This document shows, in pieces, positions 36,061 to 48,419 of a DNA stretch of 64,000 nt. The stretch's first letter is position 1, and each line of letters starts with the position of its first letter. The notes below the pieces were generated by a model. It was given only the letters and a program-made list of their open reading frames with translations, was not told where the DNA came from and did no database searches. A program made the position numbers and the translations under genes. This stretch comes from Marsupella aquatica. Lineage: Eukaryota; Marchantiophyta. The stretch spans positions 23,808,001-23,872,000 of the forward strand of contig OZ316894.1 in the NCBI GenBank assembly GCA_973895155.1, read 5' to 3'.

Positions 36061-36688
36061 GATTCACTGCAAGCACAGATACAAGTATTCAGTCTTGAAC
36101 TAAAACAGCTGATTTTATGCACAATCTATCCTCATCCCTTCAATTCCCGCTGCAATGTATCATTCACATCTAACTCTCGATCTAAATGCTCCAATTCAAA
36201 CGATCGAAGCAAAACTCATTCACAACCATGTAGAACTGGATCCATCTACATGATCCTTCGATACAGCGAGGGTCAAGCAAGACATTCTCATACCAGATCT
36301 ATTATTATGCGCTAACTCAAAGGCGAATGATGTAAGACTCACATGCTGAAGTGGGATCCATCAGATCGCAGAGCGGGGAGCGGCGAATCGGAGCTGACGG
36401 GCGAGGGATGGATTGCAGATCAGTGACGTCAGTAGCTGGAGCAGCAGCAAAAGTTCAGCGTGGATACACCTTGTTCCAATGTTCCCGCACACTGCGGAGT
36501 GCTGACCCTGCTTTCCCGTTGATTTACGTACTTTGTGGATTGTCTGGCGAGTTGTAATTCCTTGTTTGACCTGTCGACCACCTTCCACGTCGCTTTTGGT
36601 GGTCTTCTTGGCCGCTTACAAAGTCAGATTTAGTACCAACGAAAGGACAACTAATATACTGAAAAAGCGCCGACAAAATATATTATAA

Positions 36689-36820
36689 TTGAACCAGAGA
36701 AAAAAGTCAGATCCATTAGAATATGTGTATCTTGGGTTTTGCATGACTGTGCATGACTGTGCATGACTGTGCATGACGGTGTCTCGAAATTGAACCAGAG
36801 AAAAAAGTCAGATCCATTAA
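36689..36820. repeat. Short tandem repeat flanked by a direct duplication
   Basis: AATTGAACCAGAGAAAAAAG followed by TCAGATCCATTA occurs at about 36689 and again at about 36788. Between the copies lie four head-to-tail units of TGCATGACTG. Confidence 0.8.
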
Positions 36821-38680
36821 AATAACTTTATCTTTGGTTTTGCATGACTGTGCCCCGAACTTCAATTTATGGGTTGTCAGTTTCCTGGGGGCCAACGAAA
36901 AGAACAAGTTCACCACGCCACACAAGAAACAATCACGTCCAGGCACGGCTGTTACAGCTGCTGGATGCCTGCCATCTCAGTGCCGTGCCGTTCGCTTTGT
37001 TATAACTTGCTATGGAAAAGTACTCCGGGATAAATCGGGCTGCTCTCTCGCAATGGCTGCAATCTACTTTCTTCGAGCTCAAGTTTCCTCTTGACAAAGC
37101 GTCCTCGCTTACACCTGGCAGGACAAGAGGGGAGTTTGTAAAGTTGTCAAATGCCCTCATACAGCATTGATTTCAGGGCAACTAAAGTTGCGGTCTCTTC
37201 GATCGTGACCCCACTCAGGGGACAATTAAGGTGAAGTCCAATTCTGAGCTCGTCAAAAGACCAGTAATGGCACCGTGCCTTATCGTGAGACTGAAACGCT
37301 TCCCCCCTGTTATGAACGCTATGATCGTCATAGCATGACGGGGATGATCATACCTCTCGTTAAGCCTGCACCTGGAATCACTTCCAAGTCCAGTCGACAA
37401 TGATCGGTGTATCATGATCACTGATAGGAGTCAACCGTTCTGCACTCTGCACGTAAAATGAATGTACCAGTAGCATATCTTTTTCCTACAAAATTCAAAT
37501 TCCTGTTGTGGAGCCAAATTCCAAGCCATGCAATAGTTGGATATCTACATTGGTTTGGCATCGTTGAACAGCGGCCTCCAATTACGGCCGAGTGAGTCAA
37601 GTAGCTAGAGCGACCTCGAGTCTATAAACCCTAACCCTGTCATCAGCTATGAAACTCGATATTTATTTATGAATAACAAGTCCCTAAAGAAAATTGTGCT
37701 GCACATATTAGCTGAGACAAATCTGATCGAACTGAACGTGACTGACGGTTGGCCGTGTTCCGTTCCCAACCTCATCACATTGTTCCTCGGATCATAAATA
37801 ATGATACGCTCATCTGCTGACCTTTCAAGCAATTTCTGTTCGCCGATCTCCGAAAGGAGCACGCTGATATTGTAACCCAAGTGTATTCATGAATCGTGAA
37901 TCAGTGTATCTGTTCGATGAACGCCCCACCATTTCCTTGACCCCTTGAAGCAGGAATTTGACCCTGGGAATTTGAATCTGCCCTCTCTGTTCGCAGTGTT
38001 TTCTGCCTTGTTTCTAATGAATGGCCATTATGTAAGTAACTATTTCTCTCCAGTCTTTGGATTAGGGATTGATGCCAGATGCCTTCAATGTGTGCAGGTG
38101 TCAGTTCTGGAAAGGGACGGTCAATTCGGCAAACTGGAGGAGCTTATGTGTAGATTCATTTGAACAACATTTCGACCAAGTTCTACAGGAAGATCACTCA
38201 GCAGATCGATCTTGAAGCAAGCAAACCTCCCCGTAGCAACAACAGAACAGGAATGTTCCAAACCATAGTAGTGTTGACGTTTGCAATGGAAAGCTTGGTT
38301 CGATATTCTTGAATGGAAATTAAAGCTTGATTAGCTTGTTAAGGTTGGTTGTCTGGGGTTACATTCACGCTTTAGATCACTCAAAAATGGACACAGAAGC
38401 TCTTTTCCCACACATTTACATCTCATTAAATATGAAGTCTATATTGTATGGTCTGTATCCAATCAAGTTTGCCTGCAGCAGAGCTTTGCGTAATGTTTGG
38501 GATATCGGTAACAGCCTTCCGAATATCTGGTCTCCCCACTACACGGATCGACTATATATATATGGTTGATTTTGTATCCCATTAAGGGATACCACAGGTC
38601 CTTTGCTGTATATAAGTAATGAAAGAGTAATATGCACAGAGGGAACTCTCTTGTTGCGCGACTAGAAGGTTGGCCCAAAG

Positions 38681-39211
38681 ACTAAGGCCCATCGTAAGTA
38701 ATGTCAGCAAACAAAGACGAGAGCCAGCGGCCCTTGTCGCTGTACAAGATACACAGAGGGAACTTGCTCTTTGAGCGACTGAAAAGTGAGCCCTAAGACT
38801 AAGGGCCGTCTTGCATGTGACAAGTCCTTTGTGTTCTGGCCCTAAACTGAACCAGTGGCATTTTAAATACAGTGACAGGCCGGCAGTAGTGACGGCGGCT
38901 TTAGAGGATATGCAAAGGCAAGGGCCGGAAATTTTCCGGCTTGAGGTCCCGAACTTTGAACTGCGAATAAAACAAAACCACAGCGGATCCTGCCCTGTAC
39001 AATTTGTGGTGCCAAAGACAAAGAAGTAAATGCGATTGAGTAAGCACGGCACACGTAAGCTCTTCTTGATTGTATTTTGCCGACATCGGGCTGCTAAGTG
39101 TCGCTTTTTTCAGGACTCTTGCACATGCAAGACAGCCCTAAGGCCCATCGTAAGTAATGTTACCGAATTGAACAAAGACGAGAGCCGGCGGCCCTTGTCG
39201 TTAGCTGTACA
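38681..39211 (+). repeat. Pair of ~70-bp direct repeats ~450 bp apart
   Basis: The segment 38681-38747 (CTAAGGCCCATCGTAAGTAA then TGT, AACAAAGACGAGAGCC and GGCCCTTGTCG) recurs at 39138-39211 with small insertions. A third related fragment (CTAAGGGCCGTCTTGCATGT) starts near 38799. The arrangement could mark LTR remnants or a partly duplicated small element; no coding sequence lies between. Confidence 0.65.
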
Positions 39212-42006
39212 CTAATTAGCAGAGCAAGAAACAGCTTACTAATTAATCTTGTGGTTAGCGAGACTTAAGGGAAAATTAAACAACAGTATTGATCAATTTA
39301 GACCTGATCTTCAACATGTAGGTCTTAAAATTAGGGAGCTATTGAGAAATTTGTTGCATGAGAGGTGGCGAAGTTGGAATCACCCAAGGTTAAAAATGAC
39401 TAGCTTGATTATCTGTTCCTTGAACATAAATAGAGACCAAGTGGAAAAAAACCCTGCGGACAGAAAAGATTCCATGCTATTTTCTGTTCATCTTGACACC
39501 TTGGCTTGGCTTTCAATTATGCTCTCAATTAGAGTCATTGTCTGAGGCTTCCAACAGGCCCAAGAAGTAGCTTTTGATTGTGCTTTATTTGTTGGACTGT
39601 AAAATTTGCACCTAGTTTAACTACATTGTTAGTCATGTACAATAGGAGTTTTCCAAGCTGTGAAGATAAGTTTAGAGTCACTGTTTCTCTTCTCTATTCA
39701 ATGTGGGGACAAAGGTATGAGGAAGTGATACACATTCATGCTCTGAAGAGAAATCGATTCACCAACTGCTGACTGGCTTTGGCTTAATTAGTAGCAACCC
39801 AAATTGTACAACTTATGTCAATAACTCAGCGCACATAATTATGTGCATCTTCTGTGATCCTAATTCGAACCAATATGGACATTCCACTTGTTGTCTTAGT
39901 TGACACGGATTCATGTATGCCTGTTACATGTTATGAAGACTTAGAGTGGCTTTATAAGATATTGATGACTGCTGCCATTAATTCACTTTACAAAATGTTG
40001 GGGATCCGAGTGGGGATTTTGGATCCACTTTACAAGATTTGCAGCTCATTTTTGTCCCAGAATTTAGACCACCTCACTTGGAGATCACTTCTTCTGACCC
40101 CTTGGTCTGCGATCCATTCCTATTTGAATTCATACATCTGCTTTAAAAGGGGACTCGCAATTCCTTCAGAAGTTCTTCTCTTGTCACAGTTAGAAAGAGC
40201 GTAGCCAAAGAATACCATGACATTCAGGTGGAGTGGGTCCCCAACATGTCTTTTAGCAAATTAATCTAGCACCACTGGCTGCACTTTGCTTTACAATACC
40301 TTTGGGGGGCCATAGAAGGATTCCAAAAATGCTTTTAGCCCCGGGACAGTACATTTAGTGTGTGAAAGGTCCGTCCAGTTTGGCTTGGTAAAAAATCCTC
40401 ACAAGTGCCCCCACCCTCTTGTGGCCCTGCAATTGGTTTTTTAGAGGACTTGCAATTTGATGAATGTGCTCTTCTAGACATTTTAAAAGCCCAGAGAGTT
40501 ACATCAGACGAGTAGGCTTGACAGCCAACCTAGGAACTTACAAGCATGATTGTAGTCCACCGTCTTTAGAAGTAGAACATTGTTAACTAAAATCGCTTAA
40601 CTGGCTTGTCAGGAGATGTAAGTTGGGCTTACGAGTAGTGTACTCTCTAGGCTATGTCTGCCCTCTCTATGGCTTGTTGTTGCTGTTGTTGTAGCTCATA
40701 AGGGAGTGACTAATTTTGGGCAGTTACTCTTCAATTATTGCTGACGGGATGAACAGATGCAAATGGACTTTTCTAATCGTTATATTACGGAAGTGGGGCA
40801 GCCAAGCAATAGGGGAGCAAACTAAAAGACCCAATGGAATGTTGAGGGTTGCGGATAGGGTAGAGGACATGGATGACCATTGATGGCGACCTTTGGATTA
40901 TATCAACTTAATATGGCTACTTTGCATAATGAGCCAAAAAAAAGGAAAAAGATGGCAATCTAATCATGAGTGGCAAAGTACATATTTATTAAAAAGAATG
41001 ACAATGCATATATGTAGCCAAAGACGAGTGGCCATGGTATAAGTCTTACTATTCTTGAAAGTCCCAGTTGCAAGCGCTTTACTGTGGGAGAAAAACCATG
41101 CTTTCTCCTGAAGTAAATGATCATCGTGATCAGGAAGGACTCATTAATGGCCAATTCGGTTTACTGGAATTTGAGTGCTGAAGTGTTTGCTGTAAGATCC
41201 AGACAGCGTGGATGGCACTCAAAAGGAGACTTCAGAAAGTTATCTAATCCCACTAGATCTTGCCATTTACAGGGTCCAACCTGCACGAATTTATCACTAG
41301 AGAAGTGACGAGGCAAAATCGATGAAGACACAGGAGAAGGCTTTCGATTGGTACCTCCGAAATGGGTCAAATTGTTTGAAGAATAATGGTAAATCTCCCT
41401 CAATTGTGGGGATGTTGGCTTCCTGCTTACCTGGATGATCAGGTTCCGCTGTTAGCCACACGAGGGAAATTAACCCCAACTTCAGCACCAGAATCTAAAT
41501 GGGAAGACAGAGGACGATTCACTATCAAGAGTAGTAAGAACTAGATCCAACGACTGTCGCACGGTAGCCTTAAATCGCCATGACTTGGATGGGGACTCCG
41601 GGACTGGGAAAATGGGAAAGGGGCTGATCATGAATACAGAAAACTGTTTCTCGAACGTTCCTTCGGTAAGATCAATTTTCCTGTGGTGGAAGACAGAGGA
41701 GTACTTATCAAATTTAGCCCCTCTTTCCTCCCCTTCATTGGGTTCCTTTGCCTTTGTGATCTTGTCTCCCCTTTCGCGTTGTTGCCCTTGGGCACTATGT
41801 TATGTACTTATCAAATTGAGCCACATAAAGTAGATTCTACTACACAAACGGATTCAGAGGAAGAAGTCAAGAACGGGACTCGTCCGTAGGTCTCGTCAAG
41901 GAGAGTTGGTACGTGAGTGACCTTTTAAGGAAAAGACCATAAGTTCAGGAAAGCACCCTCTGCACCGGATCGAGGTACTTAAACCCATTCTTCTCCCTGT
42001 AATCGC

Positions 42007-42201
42007 ATACCTTTCTCGGCCTTTTGGCTAAGATCAAGTGTAGTATCTGTTCTTATCAGTTTAATATCTGATACGAGGGTCATCGACCCTCACGATATTA
42101 ATCTAATTTCTCTCGGGTGCAGGGCCAACGGGGTAGCTTGCTATCTCGGTCCTGCCAGTGTCGCCTTGGTATTGCACTGCCTCCAAGGCAGGCGCAGCCC
42201 A
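42007..42201 (+). ncRNA. U2: U2 spliceosomal snRNA
   Basis: U2 snRNA pairs with the intron branch point in the spliceosome. The 5' end reads ATACCTTTCTCGGCCTTTTG, and the invariant branch-point recognition region GTGTAGTATCTGTTCTTATC follows, matching known U2 over the first ~65 nt. Downstream, stem-loop IIb is GAGGGTCATCGACCCTC, stem-loop III has arms GCAGGGCC and GGTCCTGC with an inner GGTAG/CTATC stem, and stem-loop IV has GCCTTGG/CCAAGGC arms around TATTGCACTGCCT, the U2B'' loop. Length 195 nt fits plant U2 (~196). The Sm-site position reads AATTTCTCTCGG, a weak match to AUUUUUG. A TATA-like TACTTAAAC lies about 30 bp upstream; no clear plant USE element was found, so activity is uncertain. 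Confidence 0.95.
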
Positions 42202-43071
42202 CCTTCCTCACGGAAGACCAATCTAATCCAAACAGAATGCTCATAGTGTCATGACCTTCCTGAAGAAATTTCACCTTCGTCACGGAGACCACTTCTGTGG
42301 AAACCACCCTAATCTCATAAGGATGCTCAAAATCTACAAGCATCATCGGATGACCTTCCGCATGAAATTCAAATACTGATCCAAATCCATCGTCGTAGGT
42401 AACTAGGTAAGTCTGTTGTCCTTGCTGAGAGGAATCGAGTGCGTCGATTTCTGTGAAGGAGCACCAATTTCTTTGGCACCTGAACTGTAAACTAATCCCA
42501 GTGTAATCTAAACAGGGCGATCCATCAGCACAAGAGTTGCGTCCGGCATGAGCACCAGAAGAGCTGACGCAGATCCTCCTCGTAGATGCGTGTCTGGTCG
42601 CCGTTGCATTGAGGCGTTGGCTTCCTGGGAAAGAGTAAGTATGCTCATTACCGACCTACTCCATTTTCAATCTCGCACTGCGCCTTTAATTAGCTCGTGA
42701 GAATGTGTTGCGTCAAGTCGAAATTTGCTCTGTTCTGTCTGCCGATATCGTAAATGAAACTGTTGTGTGGCTCCCGAGTCGGGTGGTGAACGTTGTGTGT
42801 CTGTCGACTCTGGTTGGAATGTTATAAGTTGTCAACTCGTCTGATACTGCTTCAAGTGGGCTAATGAGTTAAAATGCTAGAAGCCCTTACATCCAACTTG
42901 TCAAGGATTTCTGCAGTTAGTGGAATCACCCATTCGCTGCACATTGCACTCATGGAATTCAATACAGAGTGAAGGTGTTCAGCTTGTGCTGTACTGCAAG
43001 GTTGGATTGGAGGGCCAAGTAACTTACTGTGAGTTCAGCGTTTCTACTAGGTTGCTCGAGCTGGTGGAGAA
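42202..43071. other. Spacer between U2 gene and DUF538 gene
   Basis: This spacer of about 0.9 kb should hold the U2 3' processing signal and the promoter/5'UTR of the DUF538 gene. No motif was assigned confidently. Confidence 0.55.
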
Positions 43072-43653
43072 ATGGTGTTGGCCAGCGTTGGGAGGTGCTG
43101 TTTTGCTGCAGCTGTGGTTGCTCTTCTTGTGCTTGGGACTATAGGAATCACACAAACCGTGACACAGGTGACACAGGTTTTGGTGAAGAATGGGCTACCG
43201 AAGGGTCTGCTCCCTGCAACAGTGAAGAGCTACACTCTAGGAGCGAATGGCGAGTTTCAGGTGAACCTGAGGTCCACTTGCACCACCAAATTCGGCGGGG
43301 AGCAGGTTTACTACAAGAAGACCATCACGGGCGAGTTGAGCTACCGACAGCTCAGTAACCTTCGTGGCATTCAGGTCTATGAGGCGTTCGTTTGGCTTTC
43401 AGTCACTAGCATCAACGTCGACAAGATCCTTCCGAAAACTATCTGGTTCAAAGTGGGGTACTTCTCCAAGGCCCTAAGCACCGATCTCTTCAAAGTAGCT
43501 CCTTTATGCAACTCCCTTTCAGTTGAAGAAGAAGAAGTACCAAATGGGGCTATAACCTTCTCGGAGTGGCTATCAATGGCTCTCAGCAGTAGATTGGAAG
43601 TTAATTTACCCCAGACTCCGGATACCGGAGCCGCTCGGAAGGTTTTTCAGTGA
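43072..43653 (+). CDS. DUF538 family secreted protein, single exon, 193 aa
   Basis: Small plant protein of the DUF538 family, described in land plants and often stress-related; biochemical role unsettled. Residues 1-29 form a signal peptide with a hydrophobic core (FAAAVVALLVLGTIGI). The domain spans about 40-165: NGLPKGLLPATVKSYTL, FQVNLRSTCTTKF, VYYKKTITGELSYRQLSNL, RGIQVYEAFVWLSVTSI, and KTIWFKVGYFSKALSTDLF. The C-terminal ~35 residues (VEEEEVPNGA onward) extend beyond the domain. The ATG at 43072 was chosen because the signal peptide starts there. The ORF has no introns, common for this family. It lies ~870 bp downstream of the U2 gene on the same strand, with no evidence that the two are linked. 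Confidence 0.9.
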   Translation: MVLASVGRCCFAAAVVALLVLGTIGITQTVTQVTQVLVKNGLPKGLLPATVKSYTLGANGEFQVNLRSTCTTKFGGEQVYYKKTITGELSYRQLSNLRGIQVYEAFVWLSVTSINVDKILPKTIWFKVGYFSKALSTDLFKVAPLCNSLSVEEEEVPNGAITFSEWLSMALSSRLEVNLPQTPDTGAARKVFQ

Positions 43654-45293
43654 GGTAGGGTTTCACCTTCCTGCAGGTGTCTTTTTCGTACAACTGGTTT
43701 CGTCATGCTTTTGGAGTCGTTGTCCACGAATGTGATAATTTTGGGACGTTGTGCTCAGGTTTGACAGTTTCAGAGCTTTTAGAGTCAACTTGGAGCTGTG
43801 TGTTGAGTGTTTAGCATCTTTTAAATAGGATTGCAGATTCTGGGAAGGCCTGTGGTGCAGTGAAGTTTTGAAACTTTCCTGTAATTTAACTTTCTATTGG
43901 ACAGAATAACGAAACAGGCCGGGAAGTCACTTATTTGCTGTTTTCGTTTCTCCTTCCACCCGTCTAGGTAGAATTTGAGCTCCTTTTCTCTGGTCATCTG
44001 TGTGCTTAGGTTTCCTAGGCTTCTGTTCTCCACCTTTTATTGAATCGCTTTACTATTGAGACCTTTTCTATTGGTTAGAGTGTCCTTTGTACTTTTTGCA
44101 GTGGGATAACTTTCCCGCAGTTGATGAATTGTAATAGCGAATTCCTCCGGTCTTCAATCCAATCATTGTCTCTGGACTGGTAGGACTTTTCTGGTCTCTG
44201 AAGATCAGGTCTCTGCTATACTCGTCTTCGAGTTATAGAGGTGAGGATATATAACACTAAATTCTAGCCACGTGCACATTCTCAAGTCATTCGTAACTAG
44301 GAAAATGATTAAGGGTCTTAACGGATTTCTCATAGCCTAGTCTATGTCAATGTCTCGTGCTGTCAATGGTTTGTAGTCAATCTGCAATTGCATGGAATAC
44401 CTTACAATTAATTGAAGCTTCAAGACAGTTAGAAAGGTAATTTTGTTCGTGGTACATTGTGGTGCTCACTCTTGGTTGTAGCTGCTTTGTGCACCATCAT
44501 ATTTCATCCAGGTTCGACGACCAGCCAGTATTGCCACTTGCCTTCGGAAGGCAGTCCACAAACCACGCTGTGTTGCCTTTCGGGCCAGTGGAAGTAAGTC
44601 TTAGCTCTTTCGGGCAAGTAACCGTGATGATTTGGTAAAAGGCTTCCTTACTGATGTCACTGCCGAAGTGTTGGTTCCAACAAGTAACCATGATGGTTTG
44701 GAAAACGACTCCCTTACGGATGTCGTTGCCTAAGTTTAGAGCAACTATGACTCGGAATTTTGCAAGTACATGTAATTATATGATAGATTGATTGATGCAT
44801 TGAAAGAATATATACGATTCACAAGACTTTCTTATTGTTTCCGGATTCACAGAAACCAGCGAATGTTTCCGAGCTTCACAGCCATTTTCTAGAGTTCCTT
44901 CCATGTAACTATCAGTCCCTAGATTCATGGGGTTTGGGACTTTGATTCATGACCTCTAATGAGACAACTTCGTGAAAGTTGCCAGACAATTTGGTGGACG
45001 TTGCTGACGAGACAAACGTATGCGCTGGACTTAGTCCAGTAATCAATCGATCGTTCAATGTGATAACGGAGTACAGTGGCTATTCTTGGACTACACTTAG
45101 CAGTATTGAAATCAACAAATGGTCGACAGGCATCGTAAGGTAGCTCCTTTCGGCTTTGTCCTTTAGAGCACAATTATCAATTAAAGAATGAAAGCAGCAA
45201 TGCAGTGAAGGAACGAACGGAGAACCAAACTCAACCAATTCGGATGTGTGTCATTTAATTTTAGGACAACTCTATGAATATGTGAATTGAGGT

Positions 45294-45647
45294 TTACTTC
45301 AATTTTCTTCCTCCCATTATTAGTTTCAGTTGAAGAATTGTCCTTTTCTCAACCTCAATCTCTTTCCTGTTTAGATTATACAACCTTTTCCGCTCAACTC
45401 TAGCAGATCTAAGTGCCTCTTTCTCCATTTCAATTTCTTCTATTCTTTGTTGGAGAACAATCCTATCTTCCACCCACCTAGCCTGCACGATTCCATCTTT
45501 TCTATGTTGGATTGCTCTACAAGAGTTTTTGTATTGCTCCTTGCTAATTATATCGTTTGCCCTTTCAACCTTAATAGCTGCAATATAATCTGCCCTCACC
45601 TTCTCATGTGACAACTGTAATATTCTGAAGATGGTCTGGCCAGGCAT
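45294..45647 (-). CDS. Hypothetical coiled-coil ORF, 117 aa
   Basis: No family recognised. The translation from the ATG at 45647 is strongly charged with a Glu/Lys/Arg-rich heptad-like region over its second half (for example RIEEIEMEKEALRSARVERK), predicting a coiled coil. Composition is unlike the surrounding AT-rich noncoding ORFs, which argues for present or past coding function. It may be the last exon of a longer gene or the tail of a Myb/SANT-like transposon-associated protein; neither is shown. No partner gene is nearby. Confidence 0.35.
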   Translation of the reverse strand: MPGQTIFRILQLSHEKVRADYIAAIKVERANDIISKEQYKNSCRAIQHRKDGIVQARWVEDRIVLQQRIEEIEMEKEALRSARVERKRLYNLNRKEIEVEKRTILQLKLIMGGRKLK

Positions 45648-46426
45648 TGTTTTACAGCTTATTTCATATGATCTTTGGAGATGGATGAAATTTCAACTTT
45701 AGTTTGGGAAAGTCCTAAAACATAATGGTGATGCTAAAGGCTCATTAGAAGTCAAAATTCCTGGAAGATGTCAATCCTTCACAGTTGATTGATTCTTGTT
45801 GTGGGAGTGTCAATTCTTAGCTTCCTTTAAGATTAAGTTGACATCAAGATGCACAATGAGTAATTTTCTCATGTTGTTGTGGATAAACGTCATGAGTTGT
45901 AGTTATGTACAATCTCTGGTGCATGCTTGTGGAGTGACACTATTTCATGCCATTGTCCGTCAGTAAGGAAATGGCAATCCACGTGATGCAAGCACTCCAC
46001 AACTGAAATCTTGGCATTACAAGAACCCATCATGGACAAAACTTTAACGATGACCATGTCGATAATAGAATTTGCGAATTTCGACTGATACAAAATCTCA
46101 AATTCAGTACCTGCTCAAGCCAAAAAGCTCAGTTTCAAGGTGCGCCACCTTAGTGATTTGATTTAAGCTTGCTCTTCCGTTCCATCTCATATCTTCAATT
46201 TAAAAGAATATGCCTTGGGATGGTGCCACAAGACTCTGATATTATTATCGTCGAATATGGACCCCGACGACTGTATAATCTGACACTTTTGATTTGGACG
46301 TTTATGAAGCTTAAATGTCATCCAGCCATTCAGACTCGGGTATGAGAACCCCTCAGTAGTGATATGTTACCAGGCTGAGGGATTTAGGTTAAATCTACTC
46401 CAAAGGAGCACAACTTCTCATCTTAG

Positions 46427-46453
46427 AGTGGAGTGGAGTGGAGTGGAGTGGAG
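46427..46453. repeat. (GTGGA)n microsatellite
   Basis: About five head-to-tail GTGGA units. It is a simple repeat with no associated feature. Confidence 0.85.
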
Positions 46454-47862
46454 CCATTCTTGCTTCAGAGCCCTCAATCGTCAAGATTTATAAAGTCACC
46501 ACACCCATACAAATCCCCTACAAACGAAGTCTGCAATACCCTTTCTTACATGTATTTTCAAAATCTCTAGCTGCAGATAAATACTCCATGAGCTAAGAAA
46601 GGTTTTTACATCTAGTTTTGAGCGTCAGGTCCAGCATTGCCATGTACAAAATGGACTGTTTAAACCATGAAAAGGATTATGAGTGGGGTTATCTTCACAT
46701 GATTGTTGCATAGAACGGTATCACGTAGTAGGACAGTATCAGTTTGAAGTCTGGACTTCCCTCATCGAAGTAAGCAGGGCAAACCATCACCCATACTCCG
46801 AATTAAAAACAGAGCTACAAATTACCGATCCTAATTTCTAGTTTCACTCCACTGACCTAATTATCTGCCTTCGTGTTTTCTGTCCCATGCACGCCACAAT
46901 CAGACCACGAAACTTAATCAATCCTACAACCTTGATTTTCCACCTACGAGGGAGGATCTTTACAGCTTTGTTTCTTCTCAAAGTAAAATCTCCAGATCAA
47001 GCAAATCAACTTACTATTGTAATATGCAATCCTGCCAAACTTCTGCCAATCTCTTCGTCTTTTGGTTACAAATTTGAAAGACAAACCAAATACACCTGTA
47101 AAATGCATTCAAGTATTTTTTCAAAATGTTATATTCTTTGCAGTGGGTTGCCCAAGTATGGTCTATTATCTTTACATACAAAAGTTTACTAGGGGATAAT
47201 TGGTATGTGTGCACATCCACATACAAAACGTTACGGGATAAGTGGTGTGTGCAGATATACAAATGTAAAGATCTAAGGGAACAAACCTCTGCCCTCAGAT
47301 TTTTTTTTTTCAAGGTTTTTGTGGACTATTGGATTGATTGACCAGGAGTGTCCAAATTTACACTTAGTTTTATAGTAGAATACATAGTTTATGGGATGAC
47401 TCTTATCGTACATCACCTACACTGTGTTTTTTCGGTAAGTACCCAAGTATGCAAGTTGGGAGGAGAATCTTTTGGGGCTTGAGAAACTTTTATGGCATTT
47501 TGCATAGTCTGAGAATCTAGAAGGAAGAAAAGGTTAATCATTCCCTATTTTTTTCTCTTTATTTAATTAAGTGGAAGGGAAGAAAAATGGGGACAAATGG
47601 AATCGCAAGGGAGTGAAGTAATAGGAAAAGATGGCTGGAGGAAAAACATTAAAATGTTCCCCTCCCAATAGCATTGTGAAACCACACGTTGACCCCGCAA
47701 AGTCCTGGGCTGGGGGGCCATCGGCTCTCTTACTCTCCCTCTCACCTGCCCACGTCCTAGCTCTCCAGCCCCAAGAACATTGCTTTCACAACAACAGCAT
47801 TTTCCAAAGAAAATAAAAATGCAAAAGTGTATGCAAATTGTTTCTACATGTTTTGTTAATTT

Positions 47863-48059
47863 TGTTGTAAACCCTAGTTTACCCCTTAACCATAGGGCGA
47901 GAACCCTTAACCATAGTATGAGAACTCCTAACCATAGGACCAGTATAAGGGCATTTGCCTACCATGTAACCAAGGGGATATATATATCCCCTCATCAATA
48001 GTAATGGATCTATCTTGTTGGAGTATCTTTGAGTGTTCCTTTAGTTGTCTATTACAACA
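47863..48059 (+). repeat. 5' LTR of copia element
   Basis: 197 bp, starting TGTTGTAAACCC and ending TATTACAACA. It contains three copies of a 21-bp unit built on TAACCATAG (starting about 47887, 47908 and 47929) that could be promoter elements, and an 18-bp perfect palindrome GGGGATATATATATCCCC at 47974-47991 that includes the likely TATA box. Confidence 0.97.
47974..47991 (+). promoter_or_regulatory. Palindromic TATA box in LTR
   Basis: GGGGATATATATATCCCC is self-complementary over all 18 bases and is the only TATA-like motif in the LTR, ~70 bp before its end. It is the inferred pol II core promoter of the element; the same sequence occurs in the 3' LTR at 53649-53666. Confidence 0.6.
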
Positions 48060-48076
48060 CGTTATCAGCACGAGCC
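48060..48076 (+). promoter_or_regulatory. Primer-binding-site region of copia element
   Basis: CGTTATCAGCACGAGCC follows the 5' LTR directly, where the minus-strand primer binds. It resembles plant copia primer sites containing TATCAG; the tRNA used was not determined. Confidence 0.55.
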
Positions 48077-48419
48077 AGTCTCTAAAATCATTTTTTTTTC
48101 AAGCAGATGCAATCGAGTTTTACACGAGGAGAATGCTCGTAAAGTGGCATTTTTTTTAGAAACTGCCATAACCGTTTTTTTTCTTGGTCTCCATTCTTTT
48201 GCCTCAGAGTTGAATTTTTTTTTACAAAACACGAAATTTCACATAGAGCATCAATTCGGGACCAGCATATCGAGAGTCCAAAGGACTAATACTTTATTGG
48301 CATGATTGAAAGCTCCCTCAGCTCCAAATACAAGCTTCCAACCGGTCAATTGTACAATCGAGATACTTCACTCGATTCAATCTTCACCAAAGTTCTTAAA
48401 CCAACTGACATCCCGAATA

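Larger units (their letters stand above)
36061..42006. other. Intergenic spacer, no supported gene
   Basis: About 6 kb with no convincing gene. It contains short tandem repeats (TGCATGACTG units near 36742-36780), a ~31-bp direct duplication near 36689 and 36788, a telobox-like motif near 37625 and a ~70-bp dispersed direct repeat (38681 and 39138). ORFs such as 39854-40204 (116 codons, plus) are open by chance as far as can be judged. Confidence 0.55.
43654..47862. other. Intergenic spacer before the copia element
   Basis: Mostly AT-rich sequence with one candidate coiled-coil ORF (45294-45647, minus) and a GTGGA pentanucleotide run at about 46427-46453. Nothing else could be assigned. Confidence 0.55.

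Noticed and set aside
39854-40204. 116-codon plus-strand ORF
   Set aside because: No recognisable domain, no conserved-looking composition and AT-rich surroundings; treated as chance.
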